From contig NC_049996.1 in NCBI RefSeq assembly GCF_000003815.2, positions 9,104,324 through 9,168,323 on the forward strand: 64,000 nt of DNA, written 5' to 3'. Of the stretch, positions 28,539 through 40,100 are shown one piece after another (positions within the stretch are counted from its first letter, which is position 1; every line of letters starts with the position of its first letter). This DNA comes from Branchiostoma floridae (Eukaryota; Chordata; Leptocardii; Amphioxiformes; Branchiostomatidae). Made by a program: the position numbers and the translations under genes. The notes under the pieces are model-generated. The model searched no databases. It was not told where the DNA came from and was given only the letters and a program-made list of their open reading frames with translations.

Positions 28539-28568
28539 CTGATGATGGTGTCTGACAGACACCGAAAC
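28539..28568 (+). ncRNA. Hammerhead-ribozyme-like core
   Basis: CTGATGA, then a perfect 6-bp stem (GGTGTC / GACACC) with loop TGACA, then GAAAC: the invariant bases and stem II of a hammerhead. A minimal stem III with U-A before the cut (ACGTTGGATGTA) can be drawn. I cannot pair stem I convincingly. Such cores mark Penelope-like retroelements and retrozymes; probably a decayed fragment of one. Confidence 0.45.
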
Positions 28569-28654
28569 GTTGGATGTAAGTACCCATTGGTTGTGCTTAA
28601 AGAACCTTACTACACAATGTATATGACAAAATATTGAATGTTTCAAAGCTTCAT

Positions 28655-28850
28655 TCAAAACTTTTTGTCAGCAAGTTTGTGTCAGCATAGCTACATTTGT
28701 ATAAAGCTAAGAGGCCATTTTCAAATAACAATTCTAGTACTACAACAGTTACTATCAAAAGAAGAGAAGAAAAACAGTTTATTTTGTTTCATTAAAGCTT
28801 TTTAGTTTGTGCCAGCATAGCTATAAAGCTAAGAGGCCACTTTCCCATAT
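28655..28850 (+). repeat. Direct duplication of about 130 bp
   Basis: AAGTTTGTGTCAGCATAGCT ... ATAAAGCTAAGAGGCCATTT is repeated as TAGTTTGTGCCAGCATAGCT ATAAAGCTAAGAGGCCACTT. Confidence 0.8.
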
Positions 28851-30417
28851 CCGACAGTCACTCAGTGTGCTGTCTCCCTACTTCTGAATGGGAAGTGCAT
28901 TTCCTGTCTTGTGTTGTTTCAGCAAACACGTTACCCAGGGTGCTTCTAAAAGCATTCCTACATCTAAATCCTATGGGCAAGTGTTCCGACACAATTCTCG
29001 CAAAGCGGTATATTTGTACAACGGCTTTTCCTTTGGGTTGAGGAAAAGTGGTCAACATTTATTGCTTGTCAAGATGTTCTGTCCCAGTGATTACTTATAT
29101 CATGGTATTTTGAGGACTTGGGAACAGGATAATTGAGAATTGTTTGCGTAGCCCGCATTAATGCTTGCTTTAGAGACAGTTTTAGAGGGTTTTGCCTGGT
29201 ACTAGGACTAAGAGTACAATAAAGGACTGTTTAAGGAAAAGCAAGGATGGATGGAAGGAAAGAGCACAGAGTCTTCTAAAGGAAGCTTTGGATATTTTGA
29301 TGATTTTTGGATTGCTTTTGTTTTGGCCTTCCTTGCCAAAATAATGGGGTTTACCGGTATTCAACATTTTTTTTTGTCACTTATGCTGTTGTAGATGCAT
29401 AACATAGACATAATACTTATCAATAGTTTTGTATTGCTGCTATGCTATGTCTATTAGGTTCTTATAGAACTACTGTGCTTATCTATAGACATCCACCTTA
29501 AAGTGGCTTTTGCTACTGGAGATTCAGTATCAAGTTAAAACTAAATTAAGAGATTTAAAATGGGCACGTCGAAAAGTACACGTAGGCCCTTACAATCACC
29601 TGTCTTCCTTCCTACACTAACAGTCTATATTTAGTACATATGTGTGTCTTTTAGACGTCTGTCATGTATCTCAGAGAATGCTTTACGTAATTGAGGTAAG
29701 GGTTGGAGGTAAGATTAATCGTTAACCCTGAGGTCCAGGAAGAAATCTTGCAGGAAGAAATTGTTTCCTTCTCGGAGGACGCTGTTGATATATTTAAGTT
29801 CTCCAAAGCATTTCTTACTTAAAGGAATGTTGAACTTTATTCCTACTAATGCCCTTTTTTTACTAAGAGAAAAAAAGCGTCCAAGTTATCATCGATGATA
29901 GTAAAGTTAATAACAGCTTGGTTAAACCTTTGTCCACGGGGCAACCTTTATCCGTTGTAAATCGGAGTATTTAGGGATATCAAGTCAATTGATGGCTGTT
30001 TCAAAGTGGAATGCTATGAAAATATTGCAATTTAAGAACAACGTCTGTTGACCAAAACTTTTTAGAAACAGCGAATATTAGTTACCATGTGGATAAAGGT
30101 GAACTACTATATCTTTTATAAAATCAGTCTGAATTTAGCTGTAACGAGGGTTCATGTACTAAATATTAGATATTTATTATCAGCACACAAGATATTGAAG
30201 GTACCCGAAATGGTATAATCACTGATTCCAGACACGGTGCATCTCAGTGATGAGACCAGACATTGGCACTTCTCCCAGCGAGTGATTCTGTAGCAGGTTT
30301 AACATACCAGACTGTCAGGAAAAACAGCAAGCTCAATCTCTTTTTATGTGTGTGACCTGAGTTAAACCCAGTATTTGTCAGTTACTGGCAGAATTCGAGT
30401 GTGTTGTACCACAGACT

Positions 30418-31027
30418 GCAATTCTTTCCAGTTGTTCCTGATGTTTGTTTGTTTTTACTGAATAGTTTGGGACAAGTTGACCCCATGTCGGAAGTTACAG
30501 AATGTGTTTGATATTGACTACTGGTACTGGTGTTCTTGCTGTTTGTTTCAGTCATTGATTTATTATCATCTCTGTGTTTTCCAAAATACGTACACTAATG
30601 CGGACAAGTTGTTGGAGGCGGCAGAACACCTCGCAATTCTTTCCAGTTGTTCCTGACGTTTGTTTTGTTTTTTCAGAATAGTTTGGGACAAGTTGAACCA
30701 ATGTCATAAGTTACAGCATGTGTTTGATAATGACTACCAGTATTAGTGTTCTTGCTGTTTGTTTCAGTAATTGATTTATTTTCATCTCTATGTTTTCCAC
30801 TAATGCGGACAAGTTGTTAGAGATGCAATTCTTTCCAGTTATTCTTGACATTTGTTTGTTTTTTCAGAATAGTTTGGGACAAGTTGAACCAATGTCGGAA
30901 ATTACAGTATACATGTGTCTGTTAATGGTGTTCTTCCCTTATTTACAGTAATTAACGTGTTTTCATCTCTGTGTTTTCCAGAATACGTACACTAATGCAG
31001 ACAAGTTGTTAGAGGCAGCGGAACAGC
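30418..31027 (+). repeat. Three tandem units (190-215 bp) spanning the e1 acceptor
   Basis: Units start GCAATTCTTTCCAGTT at 30,418, 30,633 and 30,825, and each ends with the beginning of e1. Unit 1 has 16 codons of e1 (30,585-30,632; four synonymous and one Gln-to-His change) but the acceptor AG is AA. Unit 2 has eight codons (30,799-30,822) and lacks the acceptor. Only unit 3 runs into the complete exon with AG. Confidence 0.92.
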
Positions 31028-31173
31028 TCGCTCAGACGGGGGAGTGCGACCCACAGGAGATTTACCAGGCGGCGAGGCATCTGGAGGACCGCATCCATGA
31101 CTTCGTCACGCGCGTGGAGCGGCGCAAAGCCCTGCTGGACATGTCCGTCTCCTTCCACACGCACATCAAAGAG
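30982..31173 (+). CDS. TRIO: Trio exon e1 (residues 1-64, end of a spectrin repeat)
   Basis: Acceptor TTTTCCAG and donor GAG/GTCAGT, phase 0 at both ends, 64 codons. It starts [16 protein letters not shown] and ends SFHTHIKE, nearly identical to vertebrate Trio. The intron just upstream holds two older copies of its first 8-16 codons without a usable acceptor, so this start is the only one with AG in place. No preceding exon (vertebrate exons end about EEVAQ here) was found in the 31 kb upstream. Confidence 0.95.
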
Positions 31174-34100
31174 GTCAGTGCGAAAACTTGACTTAGATAT
31201 AAGTTTACAGAGTGCATTCATGACTATGATGTCAGCAAGGTGTTCTTGCAGTTAGGGTTTAAGGGTTGGAATCTGGTCTTGGGTTTAAATACCTAGACTC
31301 AGGTAAAAGTGAGTACCTAGCTTTTAGGATATTTACTTGAAAAACGAGACGCAAAACCAGTGGTGTGCCACATAACAAGCATGTCAAAGAACCCACCACA
31401 CTTAACAAAAAGTGTAGAGAGGTCCATCACTGTGAGTGTACAGGACAGAAACTATAGTAAACCAGTCAGTATCCTTGTTTCTCAAATAGTTAGACACCAT
31501 CGCCACTCTAATAGAGGAGGCTAGAACGGGTCAATACCACAGACTTGACTGCCACAACCCAGTATTGATATTGGCAGTAACAAATCTATGTAATAAGCTT
31601 AAGTGCTTTGCAATCAATCTGTCTATATGTGGACAGTCACAGCCCCTCTTTGTATGGATTTTAGATATTTGGGGGGATCAGGCTGGAAGCTATGGACTCT
31701 GGTTAACGTGTACAGAAAAATTGCTAAAAATTTATGGAAGGTTGTGGTACGATTTTGATGTCCTAAGATAGCCTTTTCAGTAACAAGGCATCTAAATTTT
31801 CGTATGGTGTACTCCACTATCCAAAGAATGGACTTGATCGTGCAGTGATGGTACAACAAATGAGTCTTGGTCCTTGCAGGGAAAAAGAGTGTATAACTTG
31901 TTGATTTTGTTTTTTTAAAGACAGTACAGTTTGTTTTGACGTCTTAGTTGTTCAGTCGTAAAATGTGAAGTCTGTTCCATAGTTGTCAGTGTGGATTGAG
32001 GCGCTGAAGAAAGAACTTCAGACGGATGAGCTAGCAGATGACATCGAGGGAACAGAGGAACTGATTGAGAAGTTCTTACAGCAGAAGGAGGCCACCATCG
32101 ACGCATCTATCAGTACAATCAGTGAGGGGGAGAATCTTATAGAGCAACTAAGGTAAGAATGCATTGATTGGCGATTGACTCTACTCCCCTGTTTTATTTG
32201 TTCATATGGTCGGGATCACTAGGCCACTGTCATAGATTTTATAGATTATTTTTCCATTGACCAAAGTATGAAGAATGCTATTGAATGACCACTTATTAAC
32301 TAAACTGTTTTCTTTAGGTCCTTTAAGTCATTTCTATAGATTTGGTCAACTGTAAACTTAAACTGAAACTCCTTGCAGAGGAATCCTTTGCGATCTTGCT
32401 CTTTGTACGAACGTGAAAGGTTTAGGTTCGCCAGTACAGATCCTGACTGTTGTTACTAATATGTTTAAGCCATGGTGAACTATAAACTGATACCGAACAC
32501 CTCTGCAGGGATGCAGCCATGGAAGGTAACCAGGACAACCCCCGCCATGAGGAGTCCATCAAGCACATCGATGGGGTCCTGCAGAAGCTGGAGGAAAGCC
32601 GCCGTGAGCTGGACGAACTCTGGGCCTCACGCAAGCTGCGACTGGACCTCTGTCTGCAGCTCAGACACTTCGAGAGAGATGCTCTAGAGGTACGTAATGT
32701 TGGCAAAAGTTTTTAGTTTGTAAAAATATATGGCCTCTGTAGGTCAATATTGATGATGCTAGAACCCCAATTCCCAATAGCATTGACTATGCCTAACAGT
32801 TACATACATGTACATCTGTAAGCTGATTTAGTTCTGTTGCAAAGCTCTATAAAATTTCTGCGAATCTGCTTTAATTTCTTCTTTGCTCAAGGAGTACACC
32901 CTGTGGAAAAATCTGTAGTCATAGCCCTGAATTTCAAGATATACATGTAGATATTGTAATGTAAATCAAGGGTCTGCCGCTACCAGCCCAAAGCTGCCTA
33001 GGCAGACCCATATAATGACTTGTCTCATCGTCAATTAAGTCAATGCACAGGTAGTGATAAGAGTAGGGGTCCACCCTTGTTTGAGTAAATCAAACCCAAA
33101 CGGTCATACACAGCATGTAAACTACATGTATGCACTTTGAGGCAGAAATGATGAAAAAAAGCAAACATGTTTCCCATCTCTGTCACAAGGTTTCGTCCAA
33201 GCTGGAGGCGTGGGCTGAGGAGATGGGTAAGGAGGAGCTTCAGACAGAGCTGACGCGGGCGGAGCACATGCTGAGCGCTCACAACGACAGAGTGCTGCGG
33301 ATGCAGGGCCTCACGTACGAGGCACTGCAACGGGGACAGGAACTGTACCAGCTGTTCGAACAGACAGGTGAGCTTTATACTCAGGTGCTATAGGTATCAT
33401 GTTACACAATGACAGGGTGCTGCGCATGCAGGGGCTCATGTACGAGGCACTGCAGCGGGGACAGGAACTGTACCAGCTGTTCGAACAGACAGGTGAGCTT
33501 TATACAGGTGTCACAGGTGAGCTTTATACAGGTGTCACAGGTGAGCTTTATACAGGTGTCACAGGTGAGCTTTATACAGGTGTCACAGGTGAGCTTTATA
33601 CAGGTGTCACAGGTGTTACAGTAGTGCTGCGCATGCAGGGGCTCACGTACGAGGCACTGCAGCGCGGACAGGAACTCTACCAACCAACTCTACCAGGAAA
33701 CAATGTCAGCAATATCCAAGACTGTGGACTTCATCTGCTATATTTGCATTTCCGTACAGGTGTCCAGATCATGGCTGACAGTCAGTACGATGCCCAGACA
33801 CGTATCCAGGTGCTGCTGGAGTTCCTCCATGAGAAACAGCTGGATCTGGAGGAGATCTCGGAGCAGCACAGACTGCGCCTCACGCAGTGTGTACAACTCA
33901 GACACTTCGAACAGGAAGTCAAACAGGTCAGTGTGTGTGAAGGTTATCAGTTCAAAGCTTACCAAAGTAGCAGTTGTACATTTGTAGTGTACATGTAGTA
34001 GTATCCCATATTTGACCGTACAGTGTGTACAACTCAGACACTTTGAACAGGAAGTCAAACAGGTCAGTATGTGTGAAAGTTATCAGTTCAAAGCTTACAG

Positions 34101-37100
34101 CTAGTAATACAAGTAGTGCTCGTAGTAGTACTAGTAGTAGTAGTAGTACTATTACATGTAATAGCAGAAGTAGTAGTAGGAGTATCCAGTATTTGATTTT
34201 ACAGTGTGTACAACTCAGACACTTCGAACAGGAAGTCGAACAGGTACGTATGTGTGAATGTTATCGGTTCAAAGCTTACCGGTAGTAGTAGTAGTAACAG
34301 GGGTAGTAGTTACTGTTACAGTAGTACTGTAGTAGTAGTAGCAGTAATAGTTACTGTTATAGTAGAATTTTCAGTATATACAGTATGTACAACCGTACAA
34401 TTCAGAAACTTTGAACAGGAAGAGTAACAGGTGTGTTTATGTGAAAGTTATTGGTTCAAAGCTTACCAGTAGTAGAAGTACACACTGTTACAGTAGTAGA
34501 GTAGTAGTAGTAGTGGTGGTGGTGGTACTAGTACATGTAGTAGTAGTAGAAGTAGTAGTAGTAGTAGTACTAGTACATGTAGTAGTGCATAATCTAGACT
34601 GGCTTGGATGGACTTCAAGTTGCCATCATACAAATGCATATATACATTGTAAGCAAGCTGCCCTCCTCCCCCACCTGATTGTACTGTATCAAGCCATGTC
34701 AAGCATACAGTAGAGTAGAGTTGAATGATGGGATGCTGTACTGATTTATAGAGTACAGAGACTTACTTTGGGTTATCTTCAATGCAAATTACATGTAGAA
34801 TACTGCAGTGTGCTTTGATCTGGTATATCTGACTGCACTGCGGCACTTTGGCGGTGTCGGTGCATCCTACATTTGATTTGTGTTACCATTCACTTTATAA
34901 TGGGTATCAAAGTGTATGACTAAAAAGACAACAAAGGACACAAAGCGTAGAAAGATTAATTTTTATGGTTGAAATTTGTTCATCAAATTGGTCGGCTACA
35001 GCAAGGTACCTTCAGTGAGATGCCTGCTTCTGTGCCAGATCGATGTAGCTGGCATGTTTTATGGTACTCTCTCCGTCTGTACCAGATAAACTTCTAACAT
35101 GTGCTTGAGAAGATCATATCTGTTGTCTAATGCTGAACCAACCACTCAAAGCTCCTGGATTTGCCATTGAATCTCTCTATATGCGAACGTTGCTACAAGA
35201 AATGAGTTTGTTGATTCGCTGTTGATGACCTTGATTTTGCAGCTTGTTATACAAATGTATGCAAGCAATGCTACAAGAAATGACCTTGAGTTCGTTGATT
35301 CACGGTTGATGACCTTGACTTTTGTGTTGCGTAGGTTCTAGGATGGATCCGGAATGGGGAGGCCATGTTGGCTGCTGCCGTTATAACCGCCAGCACGCTA
35401 AACGAGGCGGAGACCATGAAGAAAGAACACGAACAGTTCCAGCTAGCCATAGAAGTAAGCTAATATTATCACAAAATTAATGTTGTTTGTACTTTTCTTG
35501 TATAGAGTCCATTCCAAGACACCATGAGGGTTTTTAGACGATATTTATAATTAGTCTGAATTATTTTGAATAAAAGAATATCTGAGCCACAATAATTAAA
35601 TTATTTTCAAAAAATTGACTAAGAAAATGCTCATTTATTTGAATTTCTTTGAACATTTTAGAAACATTTTGAAAGTAACTGTACAAAAATATCTTTATTT
35701 AGAATAATTGTGAAACCTCTCTGTGATTATTTCACATTTACAAATATTTACAAAAAATGGTAAACCTGGCCAAATGGTAAAATTAGTTTATTGCCCCCAT
35801 AAAAGTAAGCCCTATTGTTGCATCTGTATATTTTTAGATTTCACTGCTGGGCACTGGTGGATCCTTTGTGGTGGGCCATTGTTGCATGGCACCCAACCAT
35901 ACTTTGCAAGGATGTGTGAATTGCTATCTTCCCAGCCCGCCGAACCATTTACAAAAAATGGTAGAAAATGGTAGAAAATGGTAAATAATGGTAGAATGCT
36001 GTTATCATTATTTAGAAAACATTAGAAGTATCCAATTCCACACCATGAATATTTCCAATGTTTTACAGGACCAGGGAAATATTTATAAAGTTGAAACAGT
36101 GTTAAAAATATTTCTGAAGTATCAAATGTCCTAGACATACAATTACAAAACTTTAAAATCAATTCTAAACAATGGCAACAAACATCCGCATGGTGTCTTG
36201 GAATGGACTCTAGAAAAAAGGTTATGAAAATGTATTTTGCACACTACTTTTTTTACTGTGATCTTTCAATCATTTGTTTGTTCTATCAATATTGCAGAAA
36301 TCAGTGATATTGTACTGTTGAAATTCATTGATTTTACAAAAACAGTGGTATACAGAAATCAAATAATACTGTACTGTTGAATTACATTGATTTTACAAAA
36401 AAACAGGTGAGGCGATACAGACTACACCATAAAAATACAGTAATGCACAAGTCTTTTGTTTTCCTAGATATATTAGCTCGTTGAATAGTTTTGCTAGAAA
36501 ATAATGATATGCTGTGAAATGGATTCGATACGTAGAAAATTCAGTCCTGTTGCAAAGAGGACTGAAAGTCAAATACCATTACAACAATGTGGCTTCATTA
36601 ATGTTAGAAAGCGCATATTGTTCAAAGCTTAACATGATGCAAAACTTGAATGTTTATCCTTTTTTTAATCCTTTACAGAAAACACATCTTAGTGCTTTGA
36701 CAGTGCAACAAAAGGCAGAAAACTTGATAGGAAATAACCACTACGAGCCCGAAGCGATTCGCGCCTGTGCGGAAAATGTGGCGCTCCACTGGCAACAGCT
36801 GATGCAGAAGGCAGAGGACAGACAGAGACTCATTAATGCAGCGGTACAGTTCTACAAGACTGCAGAGCAGGTCGGTTCTCCAGCGAAATATCTAACTTGG
36901 TTCAAGGATAGTAGAGTTTTCTTTTACACAACCAGTTGATAGTACAGTAACGTAGCAGTACAGTTCTACAAGACTGCAGAGCAGGTCGGTTCTCCAGCGA
37001 AATATCTAACTTGGTTCAAGGATAGTAGAGTTTTCTTTTACACAACCAGTTGATAGTACAGTAACGCAGCAGTACAGTTCTACAAGACTGCAGAGCAGGT

Positions 37101-40100
37101 CAGTACTTCAGCCAAATATTTAACTTGGTTCATGGATAGATTTTGGGATTTTACCAGGTTCAAACCTTGAAAAACATGTTTTTTTTTAGGCCTCCATGTA
37201 TTAATTGACAGCTGGTTCATTGAGTTTCTTATGATGTGTTTTGATTCCTTGTCACAGATTCTTTCCTTTGTACATTTCTGGGGGACAAAAACAATTTCAG
37301 ATTGAAGATTTAGAAATAGATGGACAAAAGAAAATGAATTCATATACTTGCAGATTCTTCATATTTGTGTTAGTCATCTATTATAGGCATAATCACTTTA
37401 GTACTCGCAGTGGGAATGACAAGGACACAAATCAAGGGAGAGATACTGCCTCTCATAGAACGTGTTGTAGAAATGAGGGTCTTATGACTCAAATCAGAGA
37501 ATATTGATTCTGGCAGGAGAAGAGTGTAATTAAGTCATTTCCAGCGAGTTTGACCAGGCATGATTCGCCGTCTCTGCAGGTTTGCTCAGTCCTGGAGAGC
37601 CTGGAGCGTGAGTACAAGCGGGACGAGGACTGGTGCGGTGGAAACTCCGAGCGATACAACACCACGGAACCCGACCCCATCGCGCCCATCATTGGCAAGC
37701 ATGTAGAACAAAAAGAAGCATTCCTGAAGGTAACAAATACTTACAATTATAGCATTATCCTAACTCTGTAAACCTAAAATTGAAAATGATTTGATCTTGA
37801 TTCTGTAATGTAAAATTATACCATTATTCCAACTCTGAAAACCTTTGAAATAATTTTTGTTTTGGTTTTGAATCTGTAACCTCTTACTTAGTATTTGTAA
37901 TATTGTTGTGCTTGTATTATTTTTGGCATATACAACACAGCATTAATGGATAATAGATTATTGTATTTTGATAGTTTTTAAGTCATTTAATGGTTTTTCT
38001 GCTGTGATACTATCATGATTTTCCTGTTTTGTTGAATGGAAAATTAAACAAATTCCTACAGCAATGTAACAGTAAGGCAATAAAAAGAAAGTTTTGAATG
38101 TGTAGTTCTCAAGCCATCAACTAAATTTTGACAGTTATATTTTCCTTAGAAATTTTCTATCACATATATTGAAGGTTTATAGACTTTCTTGCACATGTAA
38201 GCAACAATTTACTTTGCCTTGCAGGCTTGTACGCTAGCCCGGCGCAATGCCGAAACATTCCTGAAGTACGTCCAGCGCAGTAACCTCACCCACGGACCAT
38301 CTCCTAACAGACTCCGCGGGCCAGACACTCGCGTCAAAAGTGAGTAGTAGTTGAGTCATAAGGTGTATTACAGCACCGTTGGGGTTATACCACCCCATAT
38401 GGGGTGGCGTACCCTTTCTTCTAGCTGATTACAAGACAGGGATACACTAGGTCTCCCGTGCGGGTGAATGATGTAAAATCACAGCGTGGCTGATACGGTA
38501 TGGAGGTACGCCAGGCCTCCATCTGGGTGAATTGTAGTGAGTAGAAACTTCTAGACCAGAAGCCCTAAGTTCTCATCACAATCAGTAGTCGTCACAATCT
38601 GTTACTTGCTAACTTTGAGCATGGTAAATGTGTTTGACAGTTTGTAATTACAGTCATACACACGTAATTATCTTATAATGTCAGCATAATTTGTCATTTT
38701 GGAAGGTTATCACTGTTCTGTTGCAGAAATGATTTTAAAGCTTAGGAAAGAAAGTGTGCTACTTTTCCCCATTGCAAAGGCAGACTCGACTTAAAGGTTT
38801 GATACACTAACACCAGTTAGTATTGTACCTTACTCCTTTTGATAAGTGTGGTGGGATCCTAAACATGATTTAGGAGTTGCATTCCTCTATTATGGGGTCT
38901 TCATCTGTACGTCCTGTCCTAGAGCTTTTGCACTGCCCATCATAACACTGATAACTGTTAATGATTCCAGGTATATTAGAGAACCTTCTGAAGCAGGAGA
39001 ACCAGGTGTTAGAATACTGGACAATCCGTAAGAAGAGACTGGACCAGTGTCAGCAGTATGTGCTCTTTGAGCGCAGCGCCAAGCAGGTAAGCACCTGTGC
39101 TACCCAAAATATTTGCTGCTTCGATAATGAGTTCTTATTTTTGTTTTATGAATGTGATATATCATCTAACAATTGTATTTTTTCATTTGTATTTCCATTT
39201 TTTTTAAAGATGTTTATTCAAACTACAGTTATACAATAATACATAAACAAAGAATGAGTACACACACATGCACACACACACATACACAAAATTCCTATAC
39301 AACTGTGTACTGTATGTTAAGGATAAGATAATTCAATATATTAGCATGCAGATGCTGCTAATACTAGGTTTTTAGTAACTGTATCTCACGGACTTAGCTC
39401 ATGCTTTGGCTTTTGTTTTGTCAATGGACAGTGCGTTCAGCACCAAGGACATGAATCGCAGCATTGTATATATACAAATGTAGAAAATTGCCCTTGTCAC
39501 AGCTCTCAAGGTATAATGGGGTTTCAACACTGGACTCCTATTACTCTGGGCATTCCTCTACTTGTCAATTAGTTCATAATTATTTACTATAAATTACCTT
39601 TAGTTAATAAATGATGATTGTGCTTTGTACTTCAGGCCCTGGACTGGATCCACGACACAGGAGAGTTTTACCTGTCCACGCACATCAATGTGGGAGACAA
39701 CAGGGAAGAGACGGAGGCACTACTTAAGGAACACAACGAGTTCAAGGGAACAGCCAAGGTTGGTGGAACTACAGCTGGATGGTTTGCTTGGCATCCATCT
39801 CAGTCTTTTTTTTTTTTTACAAAAATTAAAGATATATTTCAAACAAAGATCAGGACCCAGTAGAGGCCTTCATGGAACTATGAGCCAAAGGGACTATGGC
39901 CAGTGAAAAGTGGTCGTATTGGCCAGGTGGTCCTTATGTAGAGGTTGCCTTATGTACAAGTTGGAATGCATTATTACAGTTACTGTTACAGTAATGCATT
40001 CTGATATTGTGATACATTGACACTGTTATGATACTATTGTGGAAAGTCTGTTGTTTTGAAAGAAAATTTGGCAAAATTTTTTTTACTTAGCATTCATTTG

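Larger units (their letters stand above)
31174..33189 (+). other. Introns 1-3
   Basis: Introns of 809, 356 and 500 nt between e1 and e4. Besides a hairpin GGGTCTGCC...GGCAGACCC (32,970-33,011) I see nothing in them. Confidence 0.85.

Noticed and set aside
33402-33683. Minus-strand frame with repeated CDTCIKLT
   Set aside because: Antisense of the 24-bp array; any 24-nt repeat without stops gives such a frame.
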